Notes under the pieces: generated by a model
What the model saw: the letters and a program-made list of their open reading frames with translations, nothing else
Databases searched by the model: none
Told to the model about the DNA's origin: nothing
Shown: positions 8,504 to 17,419 of the stretch, piece after piece
Position numbering within the stretch: the stretch's first letter is position 1
How the letters are laid out: each line of letters starts with the position of its first letter
Source of the DNA: CAG-791 sp045130475
GTDB lineage: Bacteria; Bacillota; Clostridia; Lachnospirales; Lachnospiraceae
Direction: 5' to 3'
Length of the DNA stretch: 64,000 nt
Assembly: GCA_045130475.1 (NCBI GenBank)
Contig: JBGUPU010000034.1
Coordinates: forward strand, 48,510-112,509
Program-made: the position numbers and the translations under genes

Positions 8504-9724
8504 TCAATCCTCCAGAATGCGGATCACTTTGCGCACCTCGGAGAGCTGCTTTGCACAGTCTTCAAAAGAGGATTCCTTCATGCTGCCAGTCGTAAAGGCA
8601 GCTTCGCCGGCAGGACCGCCGGGCATCGTGACTTCCTCAAATCCTCTGAAGTACTGTTTCGCCTTATCGAGCTCCGATGCGGGAATCCGCACGAAGAAAC
8701 GGCTTGCCTTCAGGGCGGGGTCACTCAGCTCCATCTTCTCGTCAGACCAGCGGATCGGGATATTCTCTCCAATATTGAGCGCGCAGTCAAGCATGTCGGA
8801 AACAACCGCGCTTGCAGTCGGGAACTTGCCGGCACCGCGGCCGTAGAACATCAGGTTGTCAACGAGATTGCCGTGTACATAAACTGCGTTGAAGACATCT
8901 TCCACGCCGTGCAGCGGATGGGAAGCGGGAACCATATAAGGTGCAGTGCGCACATAGAATGTACCTGTCTGCCAGTCACGCTCGCTGATGCCCAAGAGCT
9001 TTATGGCCTTGCCCATGCTGCGCGCATAGGCCACATCCGTCATGGAGATATTGCTGATGCCCTCGCAGGGAATGTCTTCATAGCGGACGGTCTTGCCGCA
9101 CATGAGGGAGGAAAGGATGGCAATCTTGCGGCAGGCGTCATGTCCTTCGATATCCGCTTCCGGGTTGCGCTCGGCATATCCTCTGTCCTGAGCCTGTTTG
9201 AGAACCTCATCAAAGGAAATGTCCTCCTGCTCCATTCTGGTCATCATATAGTTTGTCGTGCCGTTGAGAATGCCGATAATCTTCGTGATATATTCAGGGG
9301 CAAGTGATGTGTTCATGGGCCGGATGATCGGGATTCCGCCTCCTACGCTGGCCTCAAAGAGATAGCTGCAGTTGTTCTCTGCCGCGATCCTCAGAAGCTC
9401 GGGACCGTGCGCGGCGACCAGCTCTTTGTTGGATGTGCACACACTGATGCCTCTTTCAAGTGCCTTCCTTGAAAAAGTATATGCGGGCTCCTTCCCTCCC
9501 ATGGTCTCGCAGATCACCCTGATCTCGGGATCATCGAGGATGATATTGAAATCGTGTACGACTCTGTCTGAATAAGGACTGTCGGGGAACTCGCGAAGGT
9601 CAAGGATATATTTGACCTCCACTCCTTCGGGGACTCTTCTCTTCACCGAGTCACGGTTGATGTCAAAGAGCTCGACAACACCGCTGCCAACAGTTCCAAA
9701 TCCCAACACTGCAGCTTTTATCAT
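8504..9724 (-). CDS. hom: homoserine dehydrogenase
   Basis: The enzyme reduces aspartate semialdehyde to homoserine with NAD(P)H for threonine and methionine synthesis. At 406 residues it has the common three-part layout: a Rossmann domain starting KAAVLGFGTVGSGVVELF, a catalytic domain with LNGTTNYMMTRM and GYAERNPEADIEGHDACRK, and a C-terminal ACT domain from about residue 330 (ASRFFVRIPASELDKAKQYF). Start ATG 9724 has AAAGGAA upstream. An ACT-domain regulator precedes it and aspartate kinase follows. Confidence 0.95.
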   Translation of the reverse strand: MIKAAVLGFGTVGSGVVELFDINRDSVKRRVPEGVEVKYILDLREFPDSPYSDRVVHDFNIILDDPEIRVICETMGGKEPAYTFSRKALERGISVCTSNKELVAAHGPELLRIAAENNCSYLFEASVGGGIPIIRPMNTSLAPEYITKIIGILNGTTNYMMTRMEQEDISFDEVLKQAQDRGYAERNPEADIEGHDACRKIAILSSLMCGKTVRYEDIPCEGISNISMTDVAYARSMGKAIKLLGISERDWQTGTFYVRTAPYMVPASHPLHGVEDVFNAVYVHGNLVDNLMFYGRGAGKFPTASAVVSDMLDCALNIGENIPIRWSDEKMELSDPALKASRFFVRIPASELDKAKQYFRGFEEVTMPGGPAGEAAFTTGSMKESSFEDCAKQLSEVRKVIRILED

Positions 9725-9824
9725 CTCGTTATTCCATTCCTTTCCGTTTGTATCAACTGTTTAAAAATAAATTTGAAGACGTATTCCCGAGTCCCGCCCG
9801 GCAGGTACAGGATGCCAATGGGCA

Positions 9825-10262
9825 TCATCTTCCTGTCACGCGCACACGGCGGATCCCGTCTCTCGCCGCAATCCTCTCAATGATCGTGTTGACGCTGATC
9901 GCGTTTTCCAGCATCTGCATACTGATACTGACTACCGCTACGCCGTCCACGGGAATCGCCTGATGGATCGTCAGAATGTTTGCCCCGCACTGGGCGATCG
10001 TCTGCAGCAGGTCGGACAATATGCCCGCTCTGTCGCTGACTTCGCATACAATCGTGAGCATGGATCCGTGGAGATTGTTGTGAAACTCCTCTACAGAATC
10101 CTTGAATTTATAATAGGAGCTGCGCCCGATCCCGACCATCTCGGCCGCCTCGTTGACAGTCCTGGCTTCGCCGGATGAGAGAAGCCGGTTTGCTTCCGCC
10201 ACCTTCTTGAGAACAGCAGGCATGGCGGATTCATGCACTATATAATACGTAGATCCCTCCAT
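9825..10262 (-). CDS. ACT domain protein of the PheB/UPF0735 type
   Basis: This 145-residue protein has a short N-terminal helical part that looks like a DNA-binding or dimer segment (ARTVNEAAEMVGIGRSSYYK) and a C-terminal ACT domain (LTIVCEVSDRAGILSDLLQT). ACT domains bind amino acids, and proteins of this type are commonly found just before hom in Firmicutes, so a regulatory or enzyme-modulating role in aspartate-family synthesis is inferred. GAGGAG lies 6 bases before ATG 10262; the upstream in-frame ATG at 10268 touches the ribosome site and is rejected. A good promoter lies upstream. Confidence 0.85.
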   Translation of the reverse strand: MEGSTYYIVHESAMPAVLKKVAEANRLLSSGEARTVNEAAEMVGIGRSSYYKFKDSVEEFHNNLHGSMLTIVCEVSDRAGILSDLLQTIAQCGANILTIHQAIPVDGVAVVSISMQMLENAISVNTIIERIAARDGIRRVRVTGR

Positions 10263-10316
10263 AATCATCTCCTCTGCAGTCCGCACAGGACGGACATTTG
10301 TGCGTGCACGATGGAT

Positions 10317-10345
10317 ATATTACCACGCATGAGGAAGGTTTGCAA
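10317..10345 (-). promoter_or_regulatory. promoter of the ACT-hom-lysC operon
   Basis: On the minus strand TTGCAA (10345-10340) and TAATAT (10322-10317) are 17 bases apart, giving a leader of about 48 nt. Confidence 0.6.
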
Positions 10346-10362
10346 GTCTCCCCAACAGTTTT

Positions 10363-10385
10363 CCGAATACTTTTCCGGTATTCGT
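10363..10385 (-). terminator. hairpin after yfhO
   Basis: A 7-8-bp stem (CGAATAC with GTATTCG) lies 12 bases past the yfhO stop. It has only a weak T-tract downstream. Confidence 0.5.
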
Positions 10386-10396
10386 CCAAGCTGCCC

Positions 10397-12871
10397 TCAT
10401 GCCCAGTCGGGTGCAGGGTCATGCGGTGTTTCGGGAGACGACGCTTTTCTGCTTATGAAGATGGCAAAGATCAGAAGAGCTGCGGCAGTCAGCGCGGAGA
10501 TCACTGCCGAGACGGCAAAGCCCCGGGGCAGATAAGTGACAACGATCTCATGCCTGCCTTCAGGAACAAAGATCGCCGTCAGGGCGAAGTCTGCGCATTC
10601 TGCTTCAGCCGGCTTTCCGTCAATTTTAACGGAAAAGCCCTTGTCATAAGGGATGGAGAACAGGAGCAGATTGTCTTTTTCCATCTGCGCCTCGGCATGC
10701 CAGCCGTTTTTGTCAAATCCGAATTCCGTGCACGCGGACGCTGCGAGGTCATCACAGCGGCCTGCAAATTCTTCATAGGTCATGGCCGGAGGATCTGTAT
10801 CCGTGTCCTCCTTCAGCAGATCTTTATATCTGGCAGCCATTTCATCCGAGAGGATGATGTTTCTGACCAGGGCTCTGTCTGAGACCACGCCGTTCTCCAG
10901 TTTATCATAATTCTCTTCCGTCATGTAACTGTCAAAAGAAAATCCCATGGGAATATAGTTTTCCGTCTCGTACACTTTGTATCCGTCCGGCTCACTGAAC
11001 AGGCTGTAGCCTTCGATGCCGTCCTGGTCTGTATAGCTCTTGTCCGGTTTGACAAGTGTGTTTTCCAGATAATAGCGCACCGACATGACGGCACGTGCGC
11101 CGATCCGCTCAAAAGGAAGTGTGGATTCCACTGTCCGGATCATCCCGATCCCCCGGTACCAGGTAAAGATAGATGGGTGCACGGTACTCTCAAAACAGTG
11201 CATGGTCGGATATCCCCATACCATTTCATAGTTGGTGGACGTGCTGTCTGTCTCCACACGGGAAAAAGGATCTCCCTGCGCCGCGTCCGGTACAGGCCCT
11301 TCAGAGAACATCTGGCGCTTCCATTTCTCAAAACCCGTATATGAGATCAGGGAACTTCCGTTGTCCAGGACAGTCATCGTCGAAACCAGACAGCAGGCTG
11401 CCGTGAGCAGCAGGCATGCCATCCCCGGAATCCGGCTGTCAGGATTCCTGAACAGGCCGCCGAAACGCCGCTTGATGAAAAGAATCAGGATCAGGGCAGC
11501 CATATTGATCAGGGTTCCCCTGATCTCTCCATCGAGAAGATTTCTGTTTTCACAGATGGAAGTAAAAGACCATTTTCCGTTTTCCTCCACCGGCAGGAAG
11601 CAGCACAGGAGGAAAAAGAAAGTGCAGGCCAGCGAGAGCAGGGCGCCCCGGGTAAAAGCTGTGCTGTCCGTCTCTTCCATCACTTCCGCAGTCATGCAGG
11701 CGCAGAGCAGGATGGGCATATAGAACCATCTTGTGTAAAAATTGGAATTGAAGGCGGAGAAGGAAGCGTTCAGAACCGGAACGAAAGCCATCACAGCCAG
11801 GATGGCAAGGAGCGCTTTTTTCCAGCTTCTTCGGCGCAGCTTCCAGAAGGCGAAAACACCTGCCATGGCAAAGCAGGGCAGGAAGAAGGCCAGGGAACCA
11901 TTGCGGATATTGTCATTCGTAAAGAGGGTGCCTCTTGCAATCAGGTCGGGGATCATGAAAAAGGACTTCAAAACGGCCAGCGGCGTCCCCGCATCCGGAT
12001 AAGTGACCAGGTCATAGCCGCTGATCACATTGGATACTCTGGTGTTGCCGAGTATGCCCCCGATGGACTGCACAAGGAAAAACGAGGACAAAAGGAGTCC
12101 GGCCGCTCCTGCAGCCAGTATTGTCAGAATCTCTGCCGCAAGGGCTTTGATGCCGCTTACCTTCAAACGGCGGCCTCCCCACCGGACAAAGTAATACAGA
12201 ACAAAAAAGAGTACCTGTCCGAAGAAAAAATAATAGTTGATCACAGACATGAGGGCTGTCATCAAAGTAAATCCCAGCAGTTCACCCACAGCGGGCATGG
12301 CCGGATCCTGTGCCCTGCCCGGTCCGGTCATCTTCCTGCTCCTTTCTACAAAGCGGTCAAAAGCCAGGAGGTAGAGCGGAAAGAAAGCTGTGACGTCGTG
12401 AAAATGCTGAAAGACTATATTACATGCCTGAAACCCTGAAAAAGCGTAGAGGAAAGCTCCCAGAACAGCCGCTTTGCCGGATCGTGTCTGCGTGCGGATC
12501 CAGGCACAGGAGGCCGCGGCAGCAGTGCCGAATTTCAGGGACATCAGAAAGGGCATCATATAGGGCAGCCAGTTCTCCGGAAAGAGAATCGTCAGCCAGA
12601 AAAAGGGACTCCCCCACAGATAAAAGGCAAAGGTGCCTGTCATGTTACCGCCCAGATCGACCAGAGGATTCCAGAAAAACCGTCCCTCACGGACTGCCCG
12701 ATGGGCAAAAATAAGAAAGGGCACCTGCTGGACATTGTAATCCCCGTAATAAAAGAACAGGCCCTTTCGGTAAATTAAAAAAGGAAGGATCGCAAGAAGA
12801 TAGACCAGCACCCCTCCTATAAAAACTAAAAATGGCAGTATTCTGTTTTTGTTGATATTTTTGATACTCAT
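10397..12871 (-). CDS. YfhO family multi-spanning membrane protein
   Basis: An 824-residue integral membrane protein has about a dozen hydrophobic segments (for example ILPFLVFIGGVLVYLLAILP at residues 11-30 and one at the extreme C-terminus) and a large extracytoplasmic C-terminal domain. The early FYYGDYNVQQVPFLIFAHR and WNPLVDLGGNM motifs are typical of the YfhO family. These are GT-C-like proteins implicated in Bacillus and Listeria in adding sugars to lipoteichoic or wall polymers, which suggests a polyprenyl-sugar-dependent glycosyltransferase at the cell surface. The gene starts 3 bases after the stop of yerC and has only a weak ribosome site, so translation is probably coupled. Confidence 0.85.
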   Translation of the reverse strand: MSIKNINKNRILPFLVFIGGVLVYLLAILPFLIYRKGLFFYYGDYNVQQVPFLIFAHRAVREGRFFWNPLVDLGGNMTGTFAFYLWGSPFFWLTILFPENWLPYMMPFLMSLKFGTAAAASCAWIRTQTRSGKAAVLGAFLYAFSGFQACNIVFQHFHDVTAFFPLYLLAFDRFVERSRKMTGPGRAQDPAMPAVGELLGFTLMTALMSVINYYFFFGQVLFFVLYYFVRWGGRRLKVSGIKALAAEILTILAAGAAGLLLSSFFLVQSIGGILGNTRVSNVISGYDLVTYPDAGTPLAVLKSFFMIPDLIARGTLFTNDNIRNGSLAFFLPCFAMAGVFAFWKLRRRSWKKALLAILAVMAFVPVLNASFSAFNSNFYTRWFYMPILLCACMTAEVMEETDSTAFTRGALLSLACTFFFLLCCFLPVEENGKWSFTSICENRNLLDGEIRGTLINMAALILILFIKRRFGGLFRNPDSRIPGMACLLLTAACCLVSTMTVLDNGSSLISYTGFEKWKRQMFSEGPVPDAAQGDPFSRVETDSTSTNYEMVWGYPTMHCFESTVHPSIFTWYRGIGMIRTVESTLPFERIGARAVMSVRYYLENTLVKPDKSYTDQDGIEGYSLFSEPDGYKVYETENYIPMGFSFDSYMTEENYDKLENGVVSDRALVRNIILSDEMAARYKDLLKEDTDTDPPAMTYEEFAGRCDDLAASACTEFGFDKNGWHAEAQMEKDNLLLFSIPYDKGFSVKIDGKPAEAECADFALTAIFVPEGRHEIVVTYLPRGFAVSAVISALTAAALLIFAIFISRKASSPETPHDPAPDWA

Positions 12872-12874
12872 TTC

Positions 12875-13180
12875 TTAGCCGGGATTCTCGTTGTAGGATT
12901 TCATTCTTGAAAACACCATAGTATAACCGTCGTTGCCGTAATTCAAAGAACGGTTTACTCGGCTGATGGTAGCAGTGGAAGCACCTGTCTTCTCGGCGAT
13001 CTTAAGATATGTATCTTTCCGTTTTAGCATGGATGCAACTTCAAAACGCTGAGAAAGAGAAAGCAGTTCATTTACCGTGCAAAGGTCCTCAAAAAACTCA
13101 TAGCATTCCTCCTCATTCTCCAATGTCAGAATTGCTTCGAAAAGGTGGCTGACTGCATCTGTTCTGATTTTGTTATTCAT
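12875..13180 (-). CDS. yerC: YerC/YecD family TrpR-like regulator
   Basis: The 101-residue protein is the right length for the TrpR-like YerC/YecD group. EECYEFFEDLCTVNELLSLS leads into a helix-turn-helix with TYLKIAEKTGASTATISRVN, the most conserved part. Function is poorly known; it is presumed a small DNA-binding regulator. GGGGG lies 5 bases before ATG 13180, so the upstream GTG at 13192 is not used. It is co-transcribed with the membrane protein gene that follows at 3 bases. Confidence 0.88.
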   Translation of the reverse strand: MNNKIRTDAVSHLFEAILTLENEEECYEFFEDLCTVNELLSLSQRFEVASMLKRKDTYLKIAEKTGASTATISRVNRSLNYGNDGYTMVFSRMKSYNENPG

Positions 13181-13222
13181 GAATACCCCCACTTGGAATC
13201 ATGGTTGCTTAAGGACTTTTCT

Positions 13223-13251
13223 ATTTTAGCATTTTACAACGTTGAAGTAAA
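13223..13251 (-). promoter_or_regulatory. promoter of yerC-yfhO
   Basis: TTTACT (13251-13246) and TAAAAT (13228-13223) on the minus strand have a 17-base spacer ending in TGC, an extended -10. The leader would be about 36 nt. Confidence 0.55.
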
Positions 13252-13332
13252 GAAGTTGGTTATTCAATAATGCATATTAGTGCAAAAATAAATATTTGTC
13301 CAGACAGTTGATATTTGTATTACAAATAATTC

Positions 13333-13361
13333 TTTACATTTTTCACCACTTGTGTTATGTT
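13333..13361 (+). promoter_or_regulatory. promoter of the cold shock gene
   Basis: TTTACA (13333-13338), a 17-base spacer and TATGTT (13356-13361) give a leader of about 80 nt. Long AT-rich leaders are usual for cold shock genes. Confidence 0.45.
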
Positions 13362-13448
13362 GAAATCGTTGCACAATCGGGTACTATTCATTACTTTTTT
13401 TGTGCATAATACATGTCATATTAATTTTTGTTATTGGAGGTGCCAGCA

Positions 13449-13649
13449 ATGAGCAAAGGAACTGTCAAGTGGTTCAATAATCAGAAAGGTTTCGGATTTA
13501 TTTCTGATGCTGAAGGCAACGATGTCTTCGTACATTTCAGCGGAATCAACCAGGAGGGATTCAAGTCTCTCGAAGAGGGTGAAGCTGTTGAGTATGATGT
13601 TGTCCAGGGTCAGAAAGGTCCCCAGGCCGTCAACGTAACCAAGATCTGA
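13449..13649 (+). CDS. cold shock protein CspA family
   Basis: A 66-residue single cold shock domain binds single-stranded RNA and DNA and melts RNA structure. The RNP1 motif KGFGFISD and RNP2 motif VFVHFSGI are both intact, and the length equals the family norm. GGAGG lies 8 bases before ATG 13449; the longer frame back to 13428 is not used. It is one of few plus-strand genes and stands alone between a promoter and a hairpin terminator. Confidence 0.97.
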   Translation: MSKGTVKWFNNQKGFGFISDAEGNDVFVHFSGINQEGFKSLEEGEAVEYDVVQGQKGPQAVNVTKI

Positions 13650-13722
13650 GAAAAAATAGCCATTTGACGATTATTCTTCTTTTCAGGAAGAGTGAGTAAT
13701 AAATAAATGATATAAAACAGCG

Positions 13723-13752
13723 AAAGCCGGTACATGCATTTGTACCGGCTTT
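13723..13752. terminator. terminator between cspA and hisA
   Basis: An 11-bp perfect stem (13723-13733 with 13742-13752) lies 70 bases after cspA and is usable on both strands, so it may also end the hisA transcript. Confidence 0.75.
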
Positions 13753-13827
13753 GTTGTATACAGATTTTTTCCGGACAGGCATCCTCTGTCTGCGTCATAA
13801 GGTAAAGGCCGCGGTCCTGATCCGCGG

Positions 13828-14673
13828 TCAGAAAGAGGCTGCCCGGGCAGCTAGCTGATCAAGGTCGAGTGTTCCGCCGAAGATTTCGAGGGCACTTCCC
13901 ACGGTGACATCAAGTCTTCCCCTGGAATAAGACGCGATCCTGGCCAGGTCTTCTGCGGCGTGGATCCCGCCGGCATAGGTGACGGGAAATCCTGTTTCGC
14001 TGCAGAATGATCCGAGAATACTGACCAGATCCTCCTGGATCCCGCCTCTTTTACCCTCAACATCCGCCGCATGAATAAGGAACTCATCACAGTGGCTGCA
14101 GAGTGCCCGAAGATTTTCCGGGGTAATGGTCCATGCGGTGAATTTCTGCCATCTGTCTGTGACAACAGCATATTGCGCGGACTGCAGCGGGGTGCCCTTC
14201 CTGCTGCGGGCAATTTCTTCTCCCGCAGAATCCGTGCACTTGCGGCAGCTGAGATCCAGCACAAGGCGGTCTGTGCCGACAGCCCTTTTCATCTTTTCAA
14301 GACGCTCCTCATCGAGAGTGCCTCCATGAAAGACATAGGATGTCACAATGACATGGGATGCACCGGCATCCAGAAACCGGGATGCATTTTCCGGGGTGAT
14401 CCCGCCTCCGATCTGCATGCCCCCGGGATAGGCGGCCAGTGCGGACATGGCCTGGGCCCGGTCGGCTTCATAGGCTTCCGGGTCTTTTGCGGCGCTGTCC
14501 AGAAGAATAATGTGTCCGCCAGCCAGTCCTTTTTCGCGGTAGAGGGAAGCGTAATAAGAAGCATCGCGGTCAGAGACGAAGTTCTCCCTGACAGCCTGGC
14601 CTACTCTGATCGAGCCGCCGACGATCTGCTTGACACGCCCTCCGTGAATATCTATGCAGGGACGTAATCTCAT
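13828..14673 (-). CDS. hisA: eukaryotic-type ProFAR isomerase (HisA)
   Basis: The protein isomerises the ProFAR intermediate of histidine synthesis. It begins RLRPCIDIHGGRVKQIVGGS, the start known from plant and fungal HisA (HIS6-like); common bacterial HisA instead starts near PAIDLxxGxxVRL. Length is 281 residues, slightly longer than the eukaryotic group. A later phosphate-binding half includes VTYAGGIHAAEDLA and VTVGSALEIFGG. No other histidine gene is in the window. It lies 22 bases after dapB with AAGGAG before ATG 14673, so it is probably the last gene of the cobO-dapA-dapB-hisA unit. Confidence 0.88.
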   Translation of the reverse strand: MRLRPCIDIHGGRVKQIVGGSIRVGQAVRENFVSDRDASYYASLYREKGLAGGHIILLDSAAKDPEAYEADRAQAMSALAAYPGGMQIGGGITPENASRFLDAGASHVIVTSYVFHGGTLDEERLEKMKRAVGTDRLVLDLSCRKCTDSAGEEIARSRKGTPLQSAQYAVVTDRWQKFTAWTITPENLRALCSHCDEFLIHAADVEGKRGGIQEDLVSILGSFCSETGFPVTYAGGIHAAEDLARIASYSRGRLDVTVGSALEIFGGTLDLDQLAARAASF

Positions 14674-14695
14674 AGTTTCTCCTTACCGGTCCTAT

Positions 14696-15451
14696 TTACG
14701 CCAGGACATCATGCATGGTGTAAAGTCCCGGGGCCTTGCCGGCGAGGAACTTGGCAGCTTCGACCGCTCCTTTGCCGAACACAGCACGGCTGTACGCCCT
14801 GTGGGAGAATGTGATGACCTCATCCTCTCCTGCAAAGATTACGTCGTGGTCCCCTACGATGGTGCCGCCGCGCACTGCCGAGATGCCGATTTCTTTCTCC
14901 CGGCGTTTCTCGCGTCTGGTAGAGCGGTCGTAGACATAATCATAGGCGCCGTCCATGGCGTCATTAATGCTGTCGGCCAGGGCAATCGCTGTTCCGCTGG
15001 GTGCATCGAGCTTCTGGTTGTGGTGCTTTTCAACGATCTCGATATCGAAGCCTGCCGCTGCGAGCTTGGGAGCAGCCTCGGCCAGAAGTGTCTGAAGCAG
15101 GTTGATGCCGACGGACATATTGGCGCTCTTGAGAACGGCGACCTTCTCCGCGGTCTGCTTCATTGCAGAAGTCTGCTCTTCAGAAAGTCCTGTGGTACAG
15201 ACTACAACAGGAATCTGACGGGATGCGCTGTATGCAAACAGGCCTTCCATCGCTGCCGCTGTTGAGAAGTCAATAATGACATCCGCTTCTTCCCCGCACT
15301 CATCAAGGGATGCATATACAGGAAAGTCCGCGTAAGCGCTTCCGAATGCATCAATTCCGGCAACGATCAGGATGCCGGCATCTCTGGAAACGATGTCCGC
15401 GATCATATGTCCCATGCGCCCGCAGGCGCCGTGAAGTATTGCCTTAACCAT
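14696..15451 (-). CDS. dapB: 4-hydroxy-tetrahydrodipicolinate reductase
   Basis: DapB reduces the product of DapA in the lysine and diaminopimelate pathway, which also feeds peptidoglycan. The 251-residue protein has the NAD(P)H motif HGACGRMGHMI at the start, DVIIDFSTAAAM, the catalytic EKHHNQKLDAPSGTA segment and the closing FAGKAPGLYTMHDVL-type end. Start ATG 15451 has AAGGAGA before it. It follows dapA by about 106 bases on the same strand. Confidence 0.96.
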   Translation of the reverse strand: MVKAILHGACGRMGHMIADIVSRDAGILIVAGIDAFGSAYADFPVYASLDECGEEADVIIDFSTAAAMEGLFAYSASRQIPVVVCTTGLSEEQTSAMKQTAEKVAVLKSANMSVGINLLQTLLAEAAPKLAAAGFDIEIVEKHHNQKLDAPSGTAIALADSINDAMDGAYDYVYDRSTRREKRREKEIGISAVRGGTIVGDHDVIFAGEDEVITFSHRAYSRAVFGKGAVEAAKFLAGKAPGLYTMHDVLA

Positions 15452-15557
15452 CTGTGTCTCCTTCGCTGTTCTTGATAATCCCTGCTCTTCCCGCAGTGCC
15501 TTCGATCAAATTTCTGATCTATTGATGCGTCTGTTACTGAAAAAAGGAAACTGTCTT

Positions 15558-16451
15558 TTATTTCAGGATTCCGAAATTGCGCATAGCTGCTTCGAGCTTC
15601 TTTGCATGTTCCTCTTCCATCTCGGTCAGAGGCATGCGCAGGGGACCTGCGTTGAAGCCCATCAGGTTGACAGCCTTCTTGACAGGAATAGGGTTGACTT
15701 CGCTGAAGAGGTTCTCGCAGAGATCAAGCGTATCTTTCTGGAGCTGTGCAGCGCCCTTGACATCGCCGTTGAGCATCTTGTCACACATGTCGTGGACGGC
15801 TTTGGGAGCTACGTTGGAGACAACGGAGATGACGCCGAGTCCGCCCATGGACATAAGCGGAACGACCTGGTCGTCATTGCCGGAATACAGGTCGATATTG
15901 CCGTCTGTAAGAGTCATGATCTTGACGATCTGGCTGATGTTGCCGCTGGCTTCCTTGATACCGACAATATTGGGGACATCCTTGACGAGCTGTGCAACGG
16001 TCTCAGGGTTAATATTTCCGCCGGTGCGGCTGGGAACATTGTAGAGGATGACGGGGCAGCCGTCAGAAGCTTCCGCGACCATCCTGAAGTGCTTGTAGAG
16101 GCCCTTCTGTGTACCCTTGTTGTAATAAGGATGAATGACCAGAAGGCCGTCAGCGCCGTAGCCTGCCAGCTCTTTTGAGAGGTTTATAGCAGTCTGTGTG
16201 CAGTTGGATCCGCTTCCTGCAATAACGGGAACGCGCTTCTTTGTGTAATCGATACAGAATTTGCAGACATCCAGATGCTCCTGCTCAGTCATGGTTGCCG
16301 CTTCGCCAGTGGAACCGCAGACGATGATGGCATCCGTGCCGTTGTCGATCTGGAAATCGATCAGTTCCGCAAATGCATCATAATTGACAGAGTAATCATC
16401 CTCTTTAAAAGGTGTGATGATGGCGACTCCTGCTTTTGTAAAAATAGACAT
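15558..16451 (-). CDS. dapA: 4-hydroxy-tetrahydrodipicolinate synthase
   Basis: DapA condenses pyruvate and aspartate semialdehyde, the committed step to lysine and diaminopimelate. The 297-residue TIM-barrel protein shows VCGSTGEAATMTEQEH, the tyrosine motif YNVPSRTG near residue 137 and the Schiff-base lysine in VGIKEASGNI near 165. The start ATG 16451 follows GGAGG. Together with dapB, and the upstream aspartate kinase elsewhere in the window, it completes early diaminopimelate synthesis. Confidence 0.97.
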   Translation of the reverse strand: MSIFTKAGVAIITPFKEDDYSVNYDAFAELIDFQIDNGTDAIIVCGSTGEAATMTEQEHLDVCKFCIDYTKKRVPVIAGSGSNCTQTAINLSKELAGYGADGLLVIHPYYNKGTQKGLYKHFRMVAEASDGCPVILYNVPSRTGGNINPETVAQLVKDVPNIVGIKEASGNISQIVKIMTLTDGNIDLYSGNDDQVVPLMSMGGLGVISVVSNVAPKAVHDMCDKMLNGDVKGAAQLQKDTLDLCENLFSEVNPIPVKKAVNLMGFNAGPLRMPLTEMEEEHAKKLEAAMRNFGILK

Positions 16452-16508
16452 GTTTTTCCTCCGTATGAAATACCTTCGGCAGCGTCTGTATTATTTCTTA
16501 TTTTGTTT

Positions 16509-17009
16509 TCACGTTTCGTATCTCTTGAACCGGACTGTGCTGATCTGGGAAATCTCGTCCACGAAGGTGCAGAGTTCCCCGCTCATGACACGTCCTGTAA
16601 AAATGACCTGTGTTTCGCCCCGGTGGCTGACAAGATCGCGGAGCTCTTCGACGGTGATGATTTTATTGTCGATCACGCCGAGGACTTCGTCCAGAACGAG
16701 CAGATCGCACTCTCCTGTCGCCAGCACTTTCCTGGCAAATCCAAGGCTGTTGCGGATGCTGGAAACATCATCCTCGCGCTGCTCGGTCGGCCGGTCATCG
16801 TAATCCACTTCCGACTTTTCAAAGCGGAAAATCTTGATATCCGGCTCCATGCGCTTGCAGAAAATGGACTCCGCAAGTCCTCTGCCCTTCAGAAACTGAA
16901 TGATGACAGCTGTCTTTCCGTCTGCCGCGGCGTCCAGAGCCATTCCGAGCGCTGCCGCCGTCTTGCCCCTTCCCTCACCGGAAAAGACGGTTATCTTACC
17001 TTTCTCCAT
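16509..17009 (-). CDS. cobO: cob(I)alamin adenosyltransferase (CobO/BtuR type)
   Basis: The enzyme transfers the adenosyl group of ATP to reduced corrinoid to make adenosylcobalamin. Its P-loop FSGEGRGKTAAALG follows the start, then VIIQFLKGRG and LVLDEVLGVID, matching the BtuR/CobO/CobP family. ATG 17009 with GAGGG 8 bases upstream gives 166 residues; the frame extending to 17048 is not used. No corrinoid synthesis genes are nearby, so it may serve salvage. The gene heads the run into dapA, 57 bases away, and has a clear promoter. Confidence 0.9.
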   Translation of the reverse strand: MEKGKITVFSGEGRGKTAAALGMALDAAADGKTAVIIQFLKGRGLAESIFCKRMEPDIKIFRFEKSEVDYDDRPTEQREDDVSSIRNSLGFARKVLATGECDLLVLDEVLGVIDNKIITVEELRDLVSHRGETQVIFTGRVMSGELCTFVDEISQISTVRFKRYET

Positions 17010-17145
17010 TCGTATACCCTCTTGGCAGGGGCTTGGGGCCGCCTGCATATTGTCGATCTGTTCCTCTCTTCACTTCTGTCCGGATTTCCGGCAGGAAAGA
17101 TTGCCGGAGCCCCGGGGATACGCCATTGAATTAACGCTTTACAGT

Positions 17146-17174
17146 AACATAACACGTTTGGTTTCGATTGTAAA
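17146..17174 (-). promoter_or_regulatory. promoter of the cobO-dapA-dapB-hisA unit
   Basis: TTTACA (17174-17169), 17 bases, then TATGTT (17151-17146) on the minus strand. The same hexamers and spacing occur before the cold shock gene. Confidence 0.5.
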
Positions 17175-17196
17175 TAAAATGTGTCGGATTCCGCGC

Positions 17197-17364
17197 GGGC
17201 CCCTGCCCCATTACATGCTCATGTCTGGCTTTCGTCAGGGAGCGGCAGTCCGATGTGAAGAAGCTGCGTATGGCTTCGCGCTCCGCGCTCTCGCCATACT
17301 GCAAACATTCGCATTCCATGGGGCCCCTGCCCCATTACATGCTCATGTTTGGCGTTCGTCAAGG
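17197..17364. repeat. duplicated 44-bp element between argS and cobO
   Basis: Bases 17197-17240 and 17321-17364 match at 41 of 44 positions and both contain the inner inverted repeat ACATGCTCATGT. Between them a stem GTATGGC...GCCATAC occurs. A 13-bp exact inverted repeat at 17252-17264 and 17414-17426 links this block to the end of argS. The 409-base gap 17010-17419 holds this element and the cobO promoter, and no gene is seen. Confidence 0.75.
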
Positions 17365-17419
17365 CCTCTTGACCGTTCGAGCGAGCTCGACGTTCAATCG
17401 GCTTTTCCTCACTGCTTCT

